Below, piece after piece: positions 51,143 through 62,816 of a DNA stretch of 64,000 nucleotides. The notes under the pieces were generated by a model. That model ran no database searches and had not been told where the DNA came from. It saw nothing but the letters and a program-made list of their open reading frames with translations. This stretch comes from an uncultured Oscillospiraceae bacterium. GTDB taxonomy: Bacteria; Bacillota; Clostridia; Oscillospirales; Oscillospiraceae. Where the stretch lies: NCBI GenBank assembly GCA_934552825.1, contig CAKTEQ010000003.1, positions 1 through 64,000 on the forward strand, written 5' to 3'. Position 1 is the stretch's first letter; each line of letters begins with the position of its first letter. Position numbers and translations under genes: made by a program.

Positions 51143-51161
51143 AGTATAGCACAAAATGTGC
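51143..51161 (-). promoter_or_regulatory. -10 element and palindrome before the response regulator gene
   Basis: TATACT (51143-51148, minus strand) is 34 bases before the regulator start. The palindrome GCACA-AAA-TGTGC (51149-51161) adjoins it. The -35 is weak, as in promoters that need an activator. Confidence 0.5.
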
Positions 51162-51196
51162 CCGTCGGCAGAGATAATTTGCTCCCGCCGGAAGAT

Positions 51197-51263
51197 AAAA
51201 AAAGAGACTGCTTCGTCAGTGTGTGTTGAGAGAAGAGAGATGAGGGAATGACGAAACAGCCTC
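51197..51263 (-). terminator. Long hairpin with T-tract, minus strand
   Basis: On the minus strand GAGGCTGTTTCGTCA pairs with TGACGAAGCAGTCTC (13 of 15 pairs) around a 30-base loop, followed by TTTTTTT. It could end a minus-strand transcript that starts in the rpoB upstream region, but I see no good promoter for one. Confidence 0.5.
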
Positions 51264-51343
51264 GCATCCGATTAAATCACGGATATCCGGCAAAATATTA
51301 ACTTTTACCTTCTGAAGAAATGATAGACCTCTTCTGTGAAATT

Positions 51344-51376
51344 AAAATGAACTGCCGGGGGAAAAAAGTTCATTTT
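51344..51376. repeat. Inverted repeat in the rpoB upstream region
   Basis: AAAATGAACT and AGTTCATTTT are perfect 10-bp arms 13 bases apart. The right arm overlaps the first unit of the tandem repeat at 51368-51389. Confidence 0.55.
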
Positions 51377-51389
51377 CGGTTCATATTCG
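51368..51389. promoter_or_regulatory. Tandem 11-bp repeat, candidate OmpR-type operator
   Basis: GTTCATTTTCG is followed directly by GTTCATATTCG (10 of 11 identical). An 11-bp direct repeat is the usual geometry for OmpR/PhoB-type regulators, and one is encoded 260 bp away. Confidence 0.5.
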
Positions 51390-51455
51390 GCGGCGATGCT
51401 GAAGAATTAACATAAAAAAGTCCGTTAAAAACAAAAAAACTGTCAACAAGAAACA

Positions 51456-51484
51456 TTGACAGACGAGATTACAGCTGGTATAAT
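51456..51484 (+). promoter_or_regulatory. Promoter of rpoB-rpoC
   Basis: Perfect TTGACA and TATAAT are 17 bp apart, with TGG before the -10 (extended -10). The leader of about 160 bases has a GGCTGCG/CGCAGCC hairpin (51579-51606). The rest of the 542-bp gap 51109-51650 has no gene that I can support. Confidence 0.92.
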
Positions 51485-51650
51485 AAGGTACTTCTCCATG
51501 ACGAATGGAAAGCACCCGCAAATTACCCCATTCTTAACTTGATTTGATGTTAGCATTTTCAACCGGCAAAATCAAGAGGGCTGCGCAAGAAGGTCACAAC
51601 GCAGCCGGGAGTGCGGTTTGCATAAAAAAGAACGGAGTGTGATTTTTTAG

Positions 51651-54600
51651 ATGGTTAAAGACGTGTATTACGGCAAGACCCTCCGCAAGAGTTTCTCCAG
51701 ACACGAGGAAAAGCTGGAGATGCCGAACCTCCTCGAGATCCAGAAAAGCTCATACAAGTGGTTCCTGGAGACTGGTCTGAAGGAAGTGTTCCGGGATGTT
51801 TCCGAGATAACCGACTACAGCGGCAATCTGGAGCTCACTTTTATCGACTACACACTGGACGACCACCCCAAGTATTCCGTCGAGGAGTGCAAGGCGCGTG
51901 ACGCCACGTTCGCGGCGCCTCTGAAGGTCCGCGTGCGCCTGCGCAACAAGGAAACGGAGGAGATAAAGGAGCAGGAGATATTCATGGGCGACTTCCCGCT
52001 CATGACCGAGAGCGGCACCTTCGTCATCAACGGCGCGGAGCGCGTTATCGTCTCCCAGATCGTGAGATCACCCGGCACGTATTTTGACGCGAAGACCGAC
52101 AAAACTGACCTCACGATATACTCCGCCACAGTAATACCCTATAGAGGCGCCTGGCTCGAGTACGAGACGGACGCGTCGAACGTTTTTTACGTCCGCATCG
52201 ACAAGAACCGCAAGCTCCCCATAACCTGCCTTATCCGTGCCGTCGGTCCCGCTACCGACGCCGAGATAATCGATATGTTCGGCGAGGATGAGCGCATCGT
52301 AGCCACCATCGAGAAAGATACCTGCAAGACACGGGAGGAGGCGCTGTTGGAGATCTACCGCCGCCTGCGTCCCGGCGAGCCACCCACGATCGACAGTGCC
52401 ACGTCTCTCATCGACGGACTCTTCTTTGAAGCGAGAAGATACGATCTTTCAGCCGTGGGACGCTACAAGTTCAACAAGAAGCTGGCGCTCTGGAACCGCA
52501 TCAGCGGCAAAGAGGTCGGCATGCCCGTGGTGGACAACGCGACGGGCGAGATCATCGCCGAGCCCGGCGAGATCCTCACAAGAGAACGGGCGAAAGAGCT
52601 TGAGGAGCGCGGCGTGACGGAAGTCACTCTGGCGGTAAACGGCAAGCTCGTCAAGGTGTTCTCCAACAAGATGGTGGACATGAAGAACTTCGTGGACTTC
52701 GACCCGGCTGAGCTGGGCATCAGGGAGAAGGTAAGCCTGCCTGTGCTGAGCGACCTGCTGGAGAAGTTTTCCGGCGAGGACCTTAAGCAGGCGATCCAGG
52801 ACAACATGGATCTGCTCATTCCCAAGCATATCATTGTGGATGATATTATGGCGTCCATCAACTACCTCAATGGTCTGGCTCACGGCATCGGCACCCCCGA
52901 TGACATTGACCACCTGGGCAACCGCCGCCTGCGCTGCGTGGGCGAGCTGCTCCAGAACCAGTTCCGTATCGGCTTCAGCCGCATGGAGCGCGTCATCCGC
53001 GAGAGAATGACACTTCAGGATCTGGACATCGTGACGCCGCAGTCCCTTATCAACATACGCCCTGTGACGGCGGCGATAAAGGAGTTCTTCGGCTCCTCGC
53101 CGCTGTCCCAGTTCATGGACCAGAACAACCCTCTTGCCGAGCTGACACATAAGAGAAGAATGTCTGCTCTGGGCCCCGGCGGCCTCTCCAGAGAGCGCGC
53201 CAGCTTCGACGTGCGAGACGTGCATTACAGCCACTATGGCCGTATGTGCCCTATCGAAACGCCTGAAGGCCCCAACATCGGCCTTATCTCTTACCTTGCG
53301 ACATATGCCCGCATAAACGAGTACGGCTTCATCGAAGCGCCCTACCGGAAGGTTGACAAGGAGACTCAGCGAGTTACGGATGAAGTTATTTATATGACGG
53401 CGGACGTGGAGGACGAGTATATCGTCGCTCAGGCCTCCGAGCCGGTGGACGAGGACGGCCGCTTTGTGAACGCGCGTATTACCTGCCGCCACCGCGACGA
53501 GATCGTGGAAGTGGACAGAGAGCGCGTGGACTACGTGGACGTGTCCCCCAAGATGATGGTATCCGTGGCGAGCGCAATGATCCCCTTCCTGGAGAACGAC
53601 GACGCTAACCGAGCCCTCATGGGCGCTAACATGCAGCGCCAGGCGGTGCCTCTGCTGGTGACTCAGGCGCCTATCGTCGGCACCGGTATGGAGCATAAGA
53701 TATGCGTGGATTCTGAAGTTGCCATTGTCGCCCGGGAGGACGGCGTTGTCACAAGCGTGAGCGCGGACGAGATAAACGTCCGGACAGACAGCGGCGACAC
53801 GAAGAAGTACGAGCTCATCAAGTTTGCCCGCTCCAACCAGGGCACCTGCGTGAACCAGCGCCCCATCGTGAACACCGGCGACGCATACAAGGCGGGCGAC
53901 GTCCTTGCGGACGGTCCCTCCACCTCTCAGGGCGAGATCGCCCTGGGCAAGAATGTGCTCGTAGGATTCATGACCTGGGAGGGCTACAACTACGAGGACG
54001 CCATCCTGCTCAACGAGCGCCTTGTCCGCGAGGACGTGTTCACATCCGTACACATTACAGAATATGAGATCGACTCCCGAGACACAAAGCTCGGGCCCGA
54101 GGAGATAACAAGAGATATTCCCAACGTGGGCGAGGACGCCCTGAAGGATCTCGACGAGCGGGGCATCATCCGCATCGGCGCGGAGGTCCGCTCCGGGGAT
54201 ATCCTCGTCGGCAAGGTCACACCCAAGGGCGAGACTGACCTCACCGCGGAGGAGCGCCTGCTGCGCGCCATATTCGGCGAGAAGGCGAGGGAAGTGCGCG
54301 ATACGTCCCTGAAGGTGCCTCACGGCGAGAGCGGCATCGTGGTGGACGTGAAGGTGTTCACAAGAGAGAACGGTGACGAACTCAGCCCCGGCGTGAACAT
54401 GGTCGTGCGCTGCTATATCGCCCAGAAGAGAAAGATATCCGTGGGCGACAAGATGGCCGGCCGCCACGGCAACAAGGGTGTCGTGTCCCGCATCCTGCCT
54501 CAGGAGGATATGCCCTTCCTGCCTGACGGTACTCCTCTGGACATCGTCCTTAATCCCCTGGGCGTTCCTTCCCGAATGAATATCGGTCAGGTCCTGGAAG

Positions 54601-55346
54601 TCCATCTTGGCTACGCAGCTCAGACTCTGGGCTGGAAGGTAGCGACGCCTGTGTTCGACGGCGCTGACGAGAATGACATCGCCGAGTGCCTGAAGCTTGC
54701 AAATCTCCGCGAGGACGGCAAGAGCGTCCTCTATGACGGGCGCACGGGCGACCAGTTCGATAACCCCGTAACCATCGGTTACGTATATTTCCTCAAGCTG
54801 CACCACCTGGTTGACGATAAAATCCATGCCCGCTCCACCGGTCCTTACAGCCTTGTTACCCAGCAGCCTCTGGGCGGCAAAGCCCAGTTCGGCGGCCAGC
54901 GCTTCGGCGAAATGGAAGTCTGGGCGCTGGAAGCTTACGGCGCGGCATATACTCTCCAGGAGATACTCACCGTGAAGTCCGACGATGTGACGGGCCGTGT
55001 GAAGACCTACGAAGCTATCGTAAAGGGTCACAATATTCCGAAGCCCGGCGTGCCGGAGTCCTTCAAGGTCCTTGTAAAAGAGCTGCAGTCCCTGTGTCTG
55101 GACGTACGCGTGCTGGATAAGGACGGCGCCGAGATAGAGCTTAAGGACGACGAGGACGACGATACATTCCAGGCAGTCGGTGAAATGCGCTACAGCGACG
55201 ACAATGAATTCACCGACAGCGGCTACGGCTTCAAGGACGAGAACGGCGACGACATCGAACTTCTGGCGGACGGTGACGACGATTATGAAGAGGAAGATGA
55301 AGAAGTCGTCCTGGACGATGATTTCGATGACGGCGACGAGATGTAA
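51651..55346 (+). CDS. rpoB: RNA polymerase beta subunit
   Basis: The 1231-residue beta subunit forms one side of the RNA polymerase active centre. The rifampicin region [18 protein letters not shown] and SALGPGG has the sensitive residues (Gln, Asp, His, Ser) unchanged. Other hallmarks are [17 protein letters not shown] and [13 protein letters not shown]. The C-terminus extends about 65 residues as a very acidic Asp/Glu tail (from about 1165), as seen in other Firmicutes. A consensus promoter lies upstream and rpoC follows after 19 bases. Confidence 0.99.
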   Translation: MVKDVYYGKTLRKSFSRHEEKLEMPNLLEIQKSSYKWFLETGLKEVFRDVSEITDYSGNLELTFIDYTLDDHPKYSVEECKARDATFAAPLKVRVRLRNKETEEIKEQEIFMGDFPLMTESGTFVINGAERVIVSQIVRSPGTYFDAKTDKTDLTIYSATVIPYRGAWLEYETDASNVFYVRIDKNRKLPITCLIRAVGPATDAEIIDMFGEDERIVATIEKDTCKTREEALLEIYRRLRPGEPPTIDSATSLIDGLFFEARRYDLSAVGRYKFNKKLALWNRISGKEVGMPVVDNATGEIIAEPGEILTRERAKELEERGVTEVTLAVNGKLVKVFSNKMVDMKNFVDFDPAELGIREKVSLPVLSDLLEKFSGEDLKQAIQDNMDLLIPKHIIVDDIMASINYLNGLAHGIGTPDDIDHLGNRRLRCVGELLQNQFRIGFSRMERVIRERMTLQDLDIVTPQSLINIRPVTAAIKEFFGSSPLSQFMDQNNPLAELTHKRRMSALGPGGLSRERASFDVRDVHYSHYGRMCPIETPEGPNIGLISYLATYARINEYGFIEAPYRKVDKETQRVTDEVIYMTADVEDEYIVAQASEPVDEDGRFVNARITCRHRDEIVEVDRERVDYVDVSPKMMVSVASAMIPFLENDDANRALMGANMQRQAVPLLVTQAPIVGTGMEHKICVDSEVAIVAREDGVVTSVSADEINVRTDSGDTKKYELIKFARSNQGTCVNQRPIVNTGDAYKAGDVLADGPSTSQGEIALGKNVLVGFMTWEGYNYEDAILLNERLVREDVFTSVHITEYEIDSRDTKLGPEEITRDIPNVGEDALKDLDERGIIRIGAEVRSGDILVGKVTPKGETDLTAEERLLRAIFGEKAREVRDTSLKVPHGESGIVVDVKVFTRENGDELSPGVNMVVRCYIAQKRKISVGDKMAGRHGNKGVVSRILPQEDMPFLPDGTPLDIVLNPLGVPSRMNIGQVLEVHLGYAAQTLGWKVATPVFDGADENDIAECLKLANLREDGKSVLYDGRTGDQFDNPVTIGYVYFLKLHHLVDDKIHARSTGPYSLVTQQPLGGKAQFGGQRFGEMEVWALEAYGAAYTLQEILTVKSDDVTGRVKTYEAIVKGHNIPKPGVPESFKVLVKELQSLCLDVRVLDKDGAEIELKDDEDDDTFQAVGEMRYSDDNEFTDSGYGFKDENGDDIELLADGDDDYEEEDEEVVLDDDFDDGDEM

Positions 55347-55365
55347 GAAGGAGGAGAGTTAGATT

Positions 55366-58300
55366 ATGAGTTATGCACCCTTTGACGCAATTCAGATCGG
55401 AGTAGCCTCCCCTGAAATGATAAGACAGTGGTCCTACGGCGAGGTCAAAAAGCCCGAGACCATTAACTACAGAACACTCAAGCCTGAACGGGACGGCCTC
55501 TTCTGCGAGAAGATATTTGGCCCCACAAAGGACTGGGAGTGCCACTGCGGCAAGTACAAAAAGATCCGCTATAAGGGCAAGATATGCGACCGCTGCGGCG
55601 TTGAGGTCACAAGAGCAAAGGTAAGACGCGAGCGCATGGGCCACATCGAGCTCGCAGCCCCCGTGTCCCACATCTGGTACTTCAAGGGTATCCCCTCCAG
55701 GATGGGCCTGCTCCTTGACATATCCCCCAGAATTCTTGAAAAAGTGCTGTATTTTGCGGCATATATCGTAACAGACCCCGGCTTTTCGCCCCTCCAGAAG
55801 AACCAGATCCTCACGGAGAAGGAATACCGGGACATGCGTGAGAAGTATGAGGACGATTTTGACGCCGGCATGGGTGCCGAGGCTGTGAAGAAGCTCCTGC
55901 AGGACATCGACTGCGAGGCACTCTCCGAGCAGCTCCGCGCCGAGCTGAAGGACGCTTCCGGCCAGAAGAAGGCGAGAATAATCAAGCGCCTTGAGGTGGT
56001 CGATGCCTTCCGCCTGTCCGGCAACAAGCCCGAGTGGATGATAATCGACGTGCTGCCGGTCATCCCCCCCGAGCTGCGCCCCATGGTCCAGCTGGACGGC
56101 GGCAGATTTGCGACGTCCGACCTGAACGACCTCTATCGCAGAGTTATAAACAGAAACAACCGCCTGAAGAGACTCATTCAGCTCAACGCGCCTGATATCA
56201 TCGTGCGCAACGAGAAGCGTATGCTCCAGGAGGCTGTGGACGCACTCATAGACAATGGCCGCCGGGGCAGAGCGGTGACAGGCGCGAACAACCGTGCCCT
56301 CAAGTCTCTGAGCGATATGCTCAAGGGTAAGCAGGGCCGTTTCCGCCAGAACCTTCTCGGTAAGCGAGTTGACTATTCCGGACGTTCCGTTATCGTTGTC
56401 GGGCCTGAACTGAAGATATATCAGTGCGGCCTGCCCAAGGAGATGGCCCTTGAGCTCTTCCGCCCCTTCGTCATGAAGAAGCTGGTGGAGGACGGCCTTG
56501 CAAACAACATTAAATCCGCGAAGAAGATGGTGGACAAGAGCCGCACAGAGGTTTGGGATGCTCTTGAGTTCATCATCAAGGATCACCCCGTCATGCTCAA
56601 CCGTGCCCCTACGCTGCACAGACTGGGCATCCAGGCATTTGAGCCCGTGCTGGTGGAGGGCAGAGCAATTAAGCTCCATCCCCTGGTATGTACCGCCTTC
56701 AACGCCGACTTCGACGGTGACCAGATGGCTGTGCACGTGCCTTTGAGCGCTGAGGCCCAGGCGGAGGCACGCATCCTCATGCTCTCCGCGAACAACCTGC
56801 TGCGTCCTCAGGACGGTCAGCCTGTAACGGTTCCCACCCAGGATATGATCCTCGGTTCTTATTACCTGACGTTTGAGCGCTTCGAGGACGGATACTCCCA
56901 TCTGGAGACAGGCGAATTCTGGCAGGAGGACATCCCCACTGAATATCTCGGTCTGGACCTTGAGGACCTCACCGAGGAGCAGAGAAAAACAGTGCCTCTC
57001 AAGTTCTTCCGTGACGAGGCGGAAGCAATGATGGCATATAACGACCATGTCATCGGCATGCACCAGCCCATAAAGGTGCGCATCACAAAGGAAGTCTGCG
57101 GCGAGAAGCTCACCTGCATCATCAACGCCACTGTGGGCCGCCTTATCTTCAACGCACCTATTCCTCAGGACCTGGGCCACATCGAGCGTCCCGCACCTGA
57201 AAGAGTTCTCGAACTGAGAAGAACGCTGAAGGGCGACCTTACCGGCTACAGCGAGGAAGAGATAGCCGCGATGCACAAGGAGTACGCCAGCTACTTTGAG
57301 CTGGAGATTCAGAAGACCGTGGGCAAAAAGCAGCTCACAACTCTCATCGAGCGCTGCATCGAGAAGCACGGCTTCACCATCTCCTCCGAGATGCTGGACA
57401 ATGTTAAGGCGACGGGCTATAAGTACTCCACAAAGGCTGCCCTCACCATCTCCATTGCGGACATGACCGTCCCCGATGAGAAGAGGGTCCTCATCGCCGA
57501 TACGGAGAAGAAGGTCCTCAACATCGAGAAGCAGTTCAAGCGCGGTCTCATGACGGACGACGAGCGTTACCGCCTTGTCGTCGCGGAATGGGAGCAGACC
57601 ACAAAGGACGTTACCCAGGCGCTGCAGAACTGCCTTGACAGATACAATCCTATCTACATGATGGCGTCTTCCGGCGCCCGTGGCTCCATGAACCAGATTC
57701 GTCAGCTCGCCGGTATGCGTGGTCTGATGGCGAACACCGCCGGTAAGACCATCGAGATTCCCATCAAGTCGAACTTCCGTGAAGGCCTGTCTGTACTTGA
57801 GTACTTCACATCCTCCCGAGGCGCCCGTAAGGGTCTGACCGATACAGCTCTGCGTACCGCCGACTCCGGTTATCTCACGAGACGTCTGGTAGACGTCTCC
57901 CAGGATGTCATCATCCGGGAGGACGACTGCGGCACGGCAGACGGCGTTGTCATGTACGAGATAAGCGAGAACGGTCAGGTCATCGAGCCTTTGTCCTCCC
58001 GTATCTACGGCAGATACCCCATGCACGATATCGTTGATCCCGCAACAGGCGAGGTCATCGTGCCCAAGACGAGGCTCATCACCCACGAGGATACAAAGCG
58101 CATCGATGCCGCCGGCATCACCCACGTTGAAGTGCGCAGCGTACTGGGCTGCCGCGCGAAAAGCGGCGTCTGCGCCCACTGCTACGGCGAGAACATGGCG
58201 ACTGCTGAGCCTGTGGGCAAGGGAGAGGCTGTCGGTATCATCGCGGCACAGTCCATCGGCGAGCCCGGTACTCAGCTCACAATGAGAACGTTCCACACGG

Positions 58301-59157
58301 GCGGTGTCGCCGGTGACGATATAACCCAGGGCCTTCCCAGAGTTGAAGAACTGTTTGAAGCGAGAAAGCCCAAGAAGATGGCGACTCTTGCGGAGATATC
58401 CGGTAAGGTCACTATTGAAGAGGCGCGCCGCAGCAGCATGAGCACAGTCAATATCACTAATGAGGAGACGGGCGAGGTCAGAAGCTACGCGCTGCCCCAC
58501 AGCTCCGGCATCAAGGTCGCGGACGGCGACTATGTGGATCAAGGCGCCGCTCTCAACGAGGGCCAGTTCAATCCCCATGATGTGCTGCGCGTAAGAGGTG
58601 CCGCCGCCGCCCAGTATTACCTCACTCAGGAAGTCCAGCGAGTTTACTGCCAGCAGGGCGTTGACATCAACGATAAGCACATTGAAGTCATCGTCCGACA
58701 GATGATGCGCAAGATCCGCATTGAGGATTCCGGAGACACTAACTTCCTCACGGGAGTCACGGTGGATCTGCTGGAATACTACAATGAAAACGAGCGCATC
58801 CAGGCGCGCATAGACGCCGGCGAGGTCAATGAGGAGACCGGCGAACAGCTCCGCCTGGCGACAGGTACACGCATAATGATGGGTATCACCAAGGCGTCTC
58901 TCGCCACGGAGTCCTTCCTCTCCGCCGCATCCTTCCAGGAGACGACAAAGGTCCTTACGGAAGCCGCCATCAAGGGCAAGGTGGACCACCTGGTAGGTCT
59001 GAAGGAGAACGTTATCATAGGAAAGCTCATTCCCGCAGGTTCCGGACTCGATATGTACAGAGCGCCCGAAGCGGAGGAAGAGTCCCCTAAAAATGACGAA
59101 GAAATCCCTGATTTTTTGGAGGAAACGGCACCTCAGCAGGACGAGTTTTTAGGTTGA
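55366..59157 (+). CDS. rpoC: RNA polymerase beta' subunit
   Basis: The 1263-residue beta' subunit carries the catalytic Mg-binding loop NADFDGDQM (about 448) and the N-terminal zinc site [20 protein letters not shown] (about 60). The second zinc site ([16 protein letters not shown]) and the trigger-loop region ([14 protein letters not shown]) are present. The length is usual for Clostridia. The start has GGAGG 9 bases upstream. The TTGACA of the next promoter begins within its stop region. Confidence 0.99.
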   Translation: MSYAPFDAIQIGVASPEMIRQWSYGEVKKPETINYRTLKPERDGLFCEKIFGPTKDWECHCGKYKKIRYKGKICDRCGVEVTRAKVRRERMGHIELAAPVSHIWYFKGIPSRMGLLLDISPRILEKVLYFAAYIVTDPGFSPLQKNQILTEKEYRDMREKYEDDFDAGMGAEAVKKLLQDIDCEALSEQLRAELKDASGQKKARIIKRLEVVDAFRLSGNKPEWMIIDVLPVIPPELRPMVQLDGGRFATSDLNDLYRRVINRNNRLKRLIQLNAPDIIVRNEKRMLQEAVDALIDNGRRGRAVTGANNRALKSLSDMLKGKQGRFRQNLLGKRVDYSGRSVIVVGPELKIYQCGLPKEMALELFRPFVMKKLVEDGLANNIKSAKKMVDKSRTEVWDALEFIIKDHPVMLNRAPTLHRLGIQAFEPVLVEGRAIKLHPLVCTAFNADFDGDQMAVHVPLSAEAQAEARILMLSANNLLRPQDGQPVTVPTQDMILGSYYLTFERFEDGYSHLETGEFWQEDIPTEYLGLDLEDLTEEQRKTVPLKFFRDEAEAMMAYNDHVIGMHQPIKVRITKEVCGEKLTCIINATVGRLIFNAPIPQDLGHIERPAPERVLELRRTLKGDLTGYSEEEIAAMHKEYASYFELEIQKTVGKKQLTTLIERCIEKHGFTISSEMLDNVKATGYKYSTKAALTISIADMTVPDEKRVLIADTEKKVLNIEKQFKRGLMTDDERYRLVVAEWEQTTKDVTQALQNCLDRYNPIYMMASSGARGSMNQIRQLAGMRGLMANTAGKTIEIPIKSNFREGLSVLEYFTSSRGARKGLTDTALRTADSGYLTRRLVDVSQDVIIREDDCGTADGVVMYEISENGQVIEPLSSRIYGRYPMHDIVDPATGEVIVPKTRLITHEDTKRIDAAGITHVEVRSVLGCRAKSGVCAHCYGENMATAEPVGKGEAVGIIAAQSIGEPGTQLTMRTFHTGGVAGDDITQGLPRVEELFEARKPKKMATLAEISGKVTIEEARRSSMSTVNITNEETGEVRSYALPHSSGIKVADGDYVDQGAALNEGQFNPHDVLRVRGAAAAQYYLTQEVQRVYCQQGVDINDKHIEVIVRQMMRKIRIEDSGDTNFLTGVTVDLLEYYNENERIQARIDAGEVNEETGEQLRLATGTRIMMGITKASLATESFLSAASFQETTKVLTEAAIKGKVDHLVGLKENVIIGKLIPAGSGLDMYRAPEAEEESPKNDEEIPDFLEETAPQQDEFLG

Positions 59158-59182
59158 CATATAAAGGTTAATATGTTAAAAT
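59154..59182 (+). promoter_or_regulatory. Promoter of the str operon
   Basis: A perfect TTGACA (59154-59159) overlaps the rpoC stop codon and is 17 bp from TAAAAT (59177-59182). Confidence 0.8.
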
Positions 59183-59199
59183 TCTAGCTTGTGCAGGTC

Positions 59200-59234
59200 T
59201 GTGCGGGCCGGCACTGAACGCGTCGGTCCGCACA
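59200..59234 (+). promoter_or_regulatory. Leader hairpin before the L7Ae gene
   Basis: TGTGCGG pairs with CCGCACA, continued by CCG/CGG inside. No T-tract follows, so it is not a terminator; it may stabilise or regulate the str leader. Confidence 0.5.
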
Positions 59235-59264
59235 ACTGTATTTCTGGTAAGGAGTGTAATAAAG

Positions 59265-59507
59265 ATGCTTTCCGAGCTGGATAACAGCAGCCGTGTCACT
59301 GGAGTTAAGCAGTCCCGTAAAGCAGTGGAAGAGGGTATGGCAAAAAAAGTATTCTTAGCCCTCGATGCGGACCCCGCCGTGACGGAACCGCTGGAAAACC
59401 TCTGCGGTGAGAAAAACGTGCCGGCAGAGTATGCGGGCACCATGGCGGAAATGGGAAAGGCCTGCGGCATAAGCGTGGGCGCTGCGGTAGCTGCCCTGCT
59501 CAAGTAA
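59265..59507 (+). CDS. L7Ae/L30e-family RNA-binding protein (YbxF-like)
   Basis: The 80-residue product has the compact L7Ae fold pattern: VTGVKQSRKAVEEGMAKKVFLALDADP and the C-terminal MGKACGISVGAAVAALL. Such proteins bind kink-turn RNA and are found next to rpsL in many Firmicutes. AAGGAG lies 11 bases before the ATG. It is the first gene of the str operon here. Confidence 0.93.
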   Translation: MLSELDNSSRVTGVKQSRKAVEEGMAKKVFLALDADPAVTEPLENLCGEKNVPAEYAGTMAEMGKACGISVGAAVAALLK

Positions 59508-59585
59508 CGGCGGATAACTTGGTTTTTGCGGTATATTCAACACATATGCCGACGAAAATATATCTTTGAGGAAAGGAGGAAAAAC

Positions 59586-59999
59586 ATGCCTACATTTAAT
59601 CAGCTCGTCAGAAAGGGAAGAGAACAGGTGACATACAAGTCCAACTCTCCCGCAATGCAGAAGGGTTTCAACACACTGAAGAATCGTGCGACAGATCTGC
59701 CTTCTCCCCAGAAGCGCGGCGTCTGCACAGCAGTTCGTACTTCCACACCTAAGAAGCCTAACTCCGCTCTGAGAAAGATCGCGAGAGTTCGTCTTACAAA
59801 CGGTTATGAAGTCACAGCTTATATTCCCGGTGTCGGCCACAACCTGCAGGAGCACTCTGTCGTCATGATCCGCGGCGGTCGTGTAAAGGACCTGCCTGGT
59901 GTTCGTTACCACATTATCCGTGGTACTCTGGACTCTCAGGGCGTCAACGGTCGTATGCAGGCCCGCTCCAAGTACGGCGCAAAGAGACCCAAGAAATAA
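59586..59999 (+). CDS. rpsL: 30S ribosomal protein S12
   Basis: The 137-residue protein sits at the decoding centre. The conserved loops [11 protein letters not shown] and [14 protein letters not shown] keep the Lys residues whose loss gives streptomycin resistance, so wild-type sensitivity is expected. The start at 59586 has AAAGGAGG 7 bases upstream; the frame from 59526 is not coding. Confidence 0.99.
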   Translation: MPTFNQLVRKGREQVTYKSNSPAMQKGFNTLKNRATDLPSPQKRGVCTAVRTSTPKKPNSALRKIARVRLTNGYEVTAYIPGVGHNLQEHSVVMIRGGRVKDLPGVRYHIIRGTLDSQGVNGRMQARSKYGAKRPKK

Positions 60000-60014
60000 G
60001 CTAATACCCAAGGC

Positions 60015-60071
60015 CGGGGCTCAGCCCCGATTGCCCTGATGAATATATACTATATAATATATCCTCAGGGC
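60015..60071 (+). promoter_or_regulatory. Intercistronic hairpins between rpsL and rpsG
   Basis: CGGGGC-TCA-GCCCCG (60015-60029) is followed by a larger hairpin (60033-60071) with GCCCTGA/TCAGGGC at its base and an AU-rich upper stem. No T-tract follows. In Escherichia coli this intercistronic region binds S7 for feedback; a similar role here is inference. Confidence 0.45.
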
Positions 60072-60135
60072 ACAAACGGAGACAGGCACGTCTTCGAGTA
60101 CCTATGAAATCATAATGTGAAGGAGGGAAGAAAAA

Positions 60136-60606
60136 GTGCCCAGAAGAGGAAACGTTCCCAAGAGAGAAATTCTGCCCGATCCCGTCTACAATTCAAAGCT
60201 GGTCTCCAGACTGGTAAACGCTATCATGCTGGACGGTAAGAAGGGCGTGTCCCAGAAGGTGGTTTACGGCGCCTTCGACATCATCAAGGAAAAGACAGGC
60301 AAGGAGCCTCTGGAGGTGTTCAACACAGCTCTGGAAAACATCATGCCTTCTCTGGAAGTCAAGGCTCGCCGTGTCGGCGGTGCTACTTACCAGGTTCCTA
60401 TGGAAGTCAGACCTGAAAGACGTCTCACACTCGGTATGCGCTGGCTGACAAATTACTCCCGCGCAAGAAGCGAGATGACAATGAAGGAGCGCCTTGCAGG
60501 CGAGATCATGGACGCTGCGAACAACCTCGGTTCCGCTGTTAAAAAGCGCGAGGATACACACAAGATGGCAGAGTCCAACAAGGCTTTCGCACATTACAGA
60601 TGGTGA
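60136..60606 (+). CDS. rpsG: 30S ribosomal protein S7
   Basis: The 156-residue protein organises the 16S rRNA head. It has the pattern [26 protein letters not shown] and [16 protein letters not shown], and ends [14 protein letters not shown]. The start is GTG with AAGGAGGG 9 bases upstream. It lies 136 bases after rpsL. Confidence 0.99.
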   Translation: MPRRGNVPKREILPDPVYNSKLVSRLVNAIMLDGKKGVSQKVVYGAFDIIKEKTGKEPLEVFNTALENIMPSLEVKARRVGGATYQVPMEVRPERRLTLGMRWLTNYSRARSEMTMKERLAGEIMDAANNLGSAVKKREDTHKMAESNKAFAHYRW

Positions 60607-60673
60607 TTTTCACCCCCCCTGTGTGCTTAAGTTCAGATGAAGATTTGAAGAGAGAAGTTAGGAGTAGAATTAT

Positions 60674-62752
60674 ATGCCAAGGCAGTATCCCCTTGAGTTA
60701 ACCAGAAATATTGGTATCATGGCTCATATAGATGCGGGCAAAACCACCACGACAGAGCGTATTCTGTTCTACACAGGCGTCAACTACAAGCTTGGCGAGA
60801 CCCATGAAGGCAACGCCACCATGGACTGGATGGAGCAGGAGCAGGAGAGAGGTATTACAATCACCTCAGCCGCCACGACCTGCCACTGGAAGAACCACCG
60901 TATCAACATCATTGACACTCCGGGTCACGTTGACTTTACAGTTGAAGTTGAACGTTCTCTGCGAGTGCTGGACGGCGCACTTACAGTTCTGTGCGCAAAG
61001 GGCGGCGTTGAGCCTCAGTCTGAGACAGTTTGGCGTCAGGCGGACCATTACGGCGTTCCCCGTATGATTTACGTTAATAAGATGGACATTCTTGGAGCAG
61101 ACTTCTACAATGTCCTGAAGATGATCGACGACAGACTTAAATGCAATGCTGTACCCATCCAGCTCCCCATTGGCAGTGAGGCGGATTTCAGAGGAATCAT
61201 CGACCTGGTAAGCATGAAGGCGTATGTCTACTACGATGATCTCGGCAAGGATATCCGCGAGGAAGAAATTCCTGAGGACATGGTGGATCTGGCAAACGAG
61301 TACCGGGAGAAGCTCCTGGAAGCAGTCTCCGATTTCGACGACGAGATCATGGAGAAGTATCTTGAGGGTGAAGAGATCTCCATCAAGAGCATCAAGGACG
61401 CTATCCGCAAGGCTACAGTAAGCGTAAAGATGGTCCCCATCGTATGCGGCACATCCTATAAAAACAAGGGCGTTCAGAAGGTCCTCGACGCTATCGTGGA
61501 CTATATGCCCTCGCCCTTGGACAAGAAGGCGATCACGGGTATCAACCCCAATACAGAGGAAGAGGAGACACGTCCTGCTGATGACAGCGCGCCCTTCTCC
61601 GCTCTGGCCTTCAAGATCATGACTGACCCGTATGTCGGTAAGCTCTGCTTCTTCAGAGTTTATTCCGGTCATATTGATACAGGCTCCACGGTTCTTAACT
61701 CCACGAAGAAGCAGCGCGAGCGCTTCGGCAGAATTCTGCAGATGCACGCTAACCATCGTGAAGATATCGAGACTGTCTACTCCGGTGACATCGCTGCGGC
61801 TGTCGGTCTCAAGAACACCACCACAGGCGACTCCCTGTGCGACGCCAGCCATCCTATCATCCTGGAGTCCATGGAGTTCCCCGAGCCAGTTATCAGAGTT
61901 GCCATCGAGCCCAAGACCAAAGCCGGTCAGGAGAAGATGGGCATCGCCCTTGCAAAGCTCGCTGAGGAAGACCCCACGTTCCGCACCTACACGGACGAGG
62001 AAACAGGTCAGACCATCATCGCTGGCATGGGTGAGCTTCACCTTGAGATCATCGTGGACAGACTTCTGCGCGAGTTCAAGGTAGAGGCAAATGTCGGTAA
62101 GCCTCAGGTCGCCTATAAGGAGACTATCCGCAAAGAGGCAAATGTTGATCACAAGTATTCCCGTCAGTCCGGCGGTAAGGGTCAGTATGGTCACGTTAAG
62201 ATCATCATCGAGCCCAACGAGTCCGGCAAGGGCTACGAGTTCATCAACAAGATCGTCGGCGGCGCTATTCCCAAGGAGTACATTCCCGCTGTCGATCAGG
62301 GTATTCAGGGCGCTATGCAGGCTGGCGTACTCGCCGGCTACAATGTCGTTGACGTGAAGGTCACGCTGTACGATGGTTCTTATCACGAAGTCGACTCTTC
62401 CGAAATGGCATTTAAGATCGCGGCTTCCATGGCCTTCAAGGAGGCTATGCGCAAGGCTGACCCCGTCATCCTCGAGCCTATCATGAAGGTTTCCGTTACG
62501 GTTCCCGAGGAGTACATGGGCGACGTCATCGGCGACCTGTCATCCCGCCGCGGACAGATCCAGGGTATGCAGGCAAGAAGCGGCGCTCAGCAGATCGACG
62601 CTCTCGTGCCTCTGTCCGAGATGTTCGGCTATGCTACGGACCTGCGCTCCAGAACACAGGGCCGCGGTCAGTACACAATGGAGCCGCACAGCTACACAGA
62701 GCTGCCCAAGTCTATCCAGGAAGAGATCATTGAGCGCAGAGGCCGCAGATGA
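60674..62752 (+). CDS. fusA: Elongation factor G
   Basis: This 692-residue GTPase drives translocation on the ribosome. The G1 motif [16 protein letters not shown]2/G3 ([20 protein letters not shown]) and NKMD are present, followed by domains II-V. The length is standard. It belongs to the str operon and is followed by tuf. Confidence 0.99.
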   Translation: MPRQYPLELTRNIGIMAHIDAGKTTTTERILFYTGVNYKLGETHEGNATMDWMEQEQERGITITSAATTCHWKNHRINIIDTPGHVDFTVEVERSLRVLDGALTVLCAKGGVEPQSETVWRQADHYGVPRMIYVNKMDILGADFYNVLKMIDDRLKCNAVPIQLPIGSEADFRGIIDLVSMKAYVYYDDLGKDIREEEIPEDMVDLANEYREKLLEAVSDFDDEIMEKYLEGEEISIKSIKDAIRKATVSVKMVPIVCGTSYKNKGVQKVLDAIVDYMPSPLDKKAITGINPNTEEEETRPADDSAPFSALAFKIMTDPYVGKLCFFRVYSGHIDTGSTVLNSTKKQRERFGRILQMHANHREDIETVYSGDIAAAVGLKNTTTGDSLCDASHPIILESMEFPEPVIRVAIEPKTKAGQEKMGIALAKLAEEDPTFRTYTDEETGQTIIAGMGELHLEIIVDRLLREFKVEANVGKPQVAYKETIRKEANVDHKYSRQSGGKGQYGHVKIIIEPNESGKGYEFINKIVGGAIPKEYIPAVDQGIQGAMQAGVLAGYNVVDVKVTLYDGSYHEVDSSEMAFKIAASMAFKEAMRKADPVILEPIMKVSVTVPEEYMGDVIGDLSSRRGQIQGMQARSGAQQIDALVPLSEMFGYATDLRSRTQGRGQYTMEPHSYTELPKSIQEEIIERRGRR

Positions 62753-62816
62753 TCTCATAATGAAAAGCATTATTTCGAAGAAATAAAATCATAACTAAAA
62801 GGGAGGAAAAATCCAA

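Noticed and set aside
51348..51416. 22-codon frame upstream of rpoB
   Set aside because: It has no ribosome-binding site and is made of the inverted and direct repeats.
52449..58989. Very long open frames antisense to rpoB (860 codons) and rpoC (1252 codons)
   Set aside because: They mirror the third-codon GC bias of the real genes, have no ribosome-binding sites and encode no recognisable domain.
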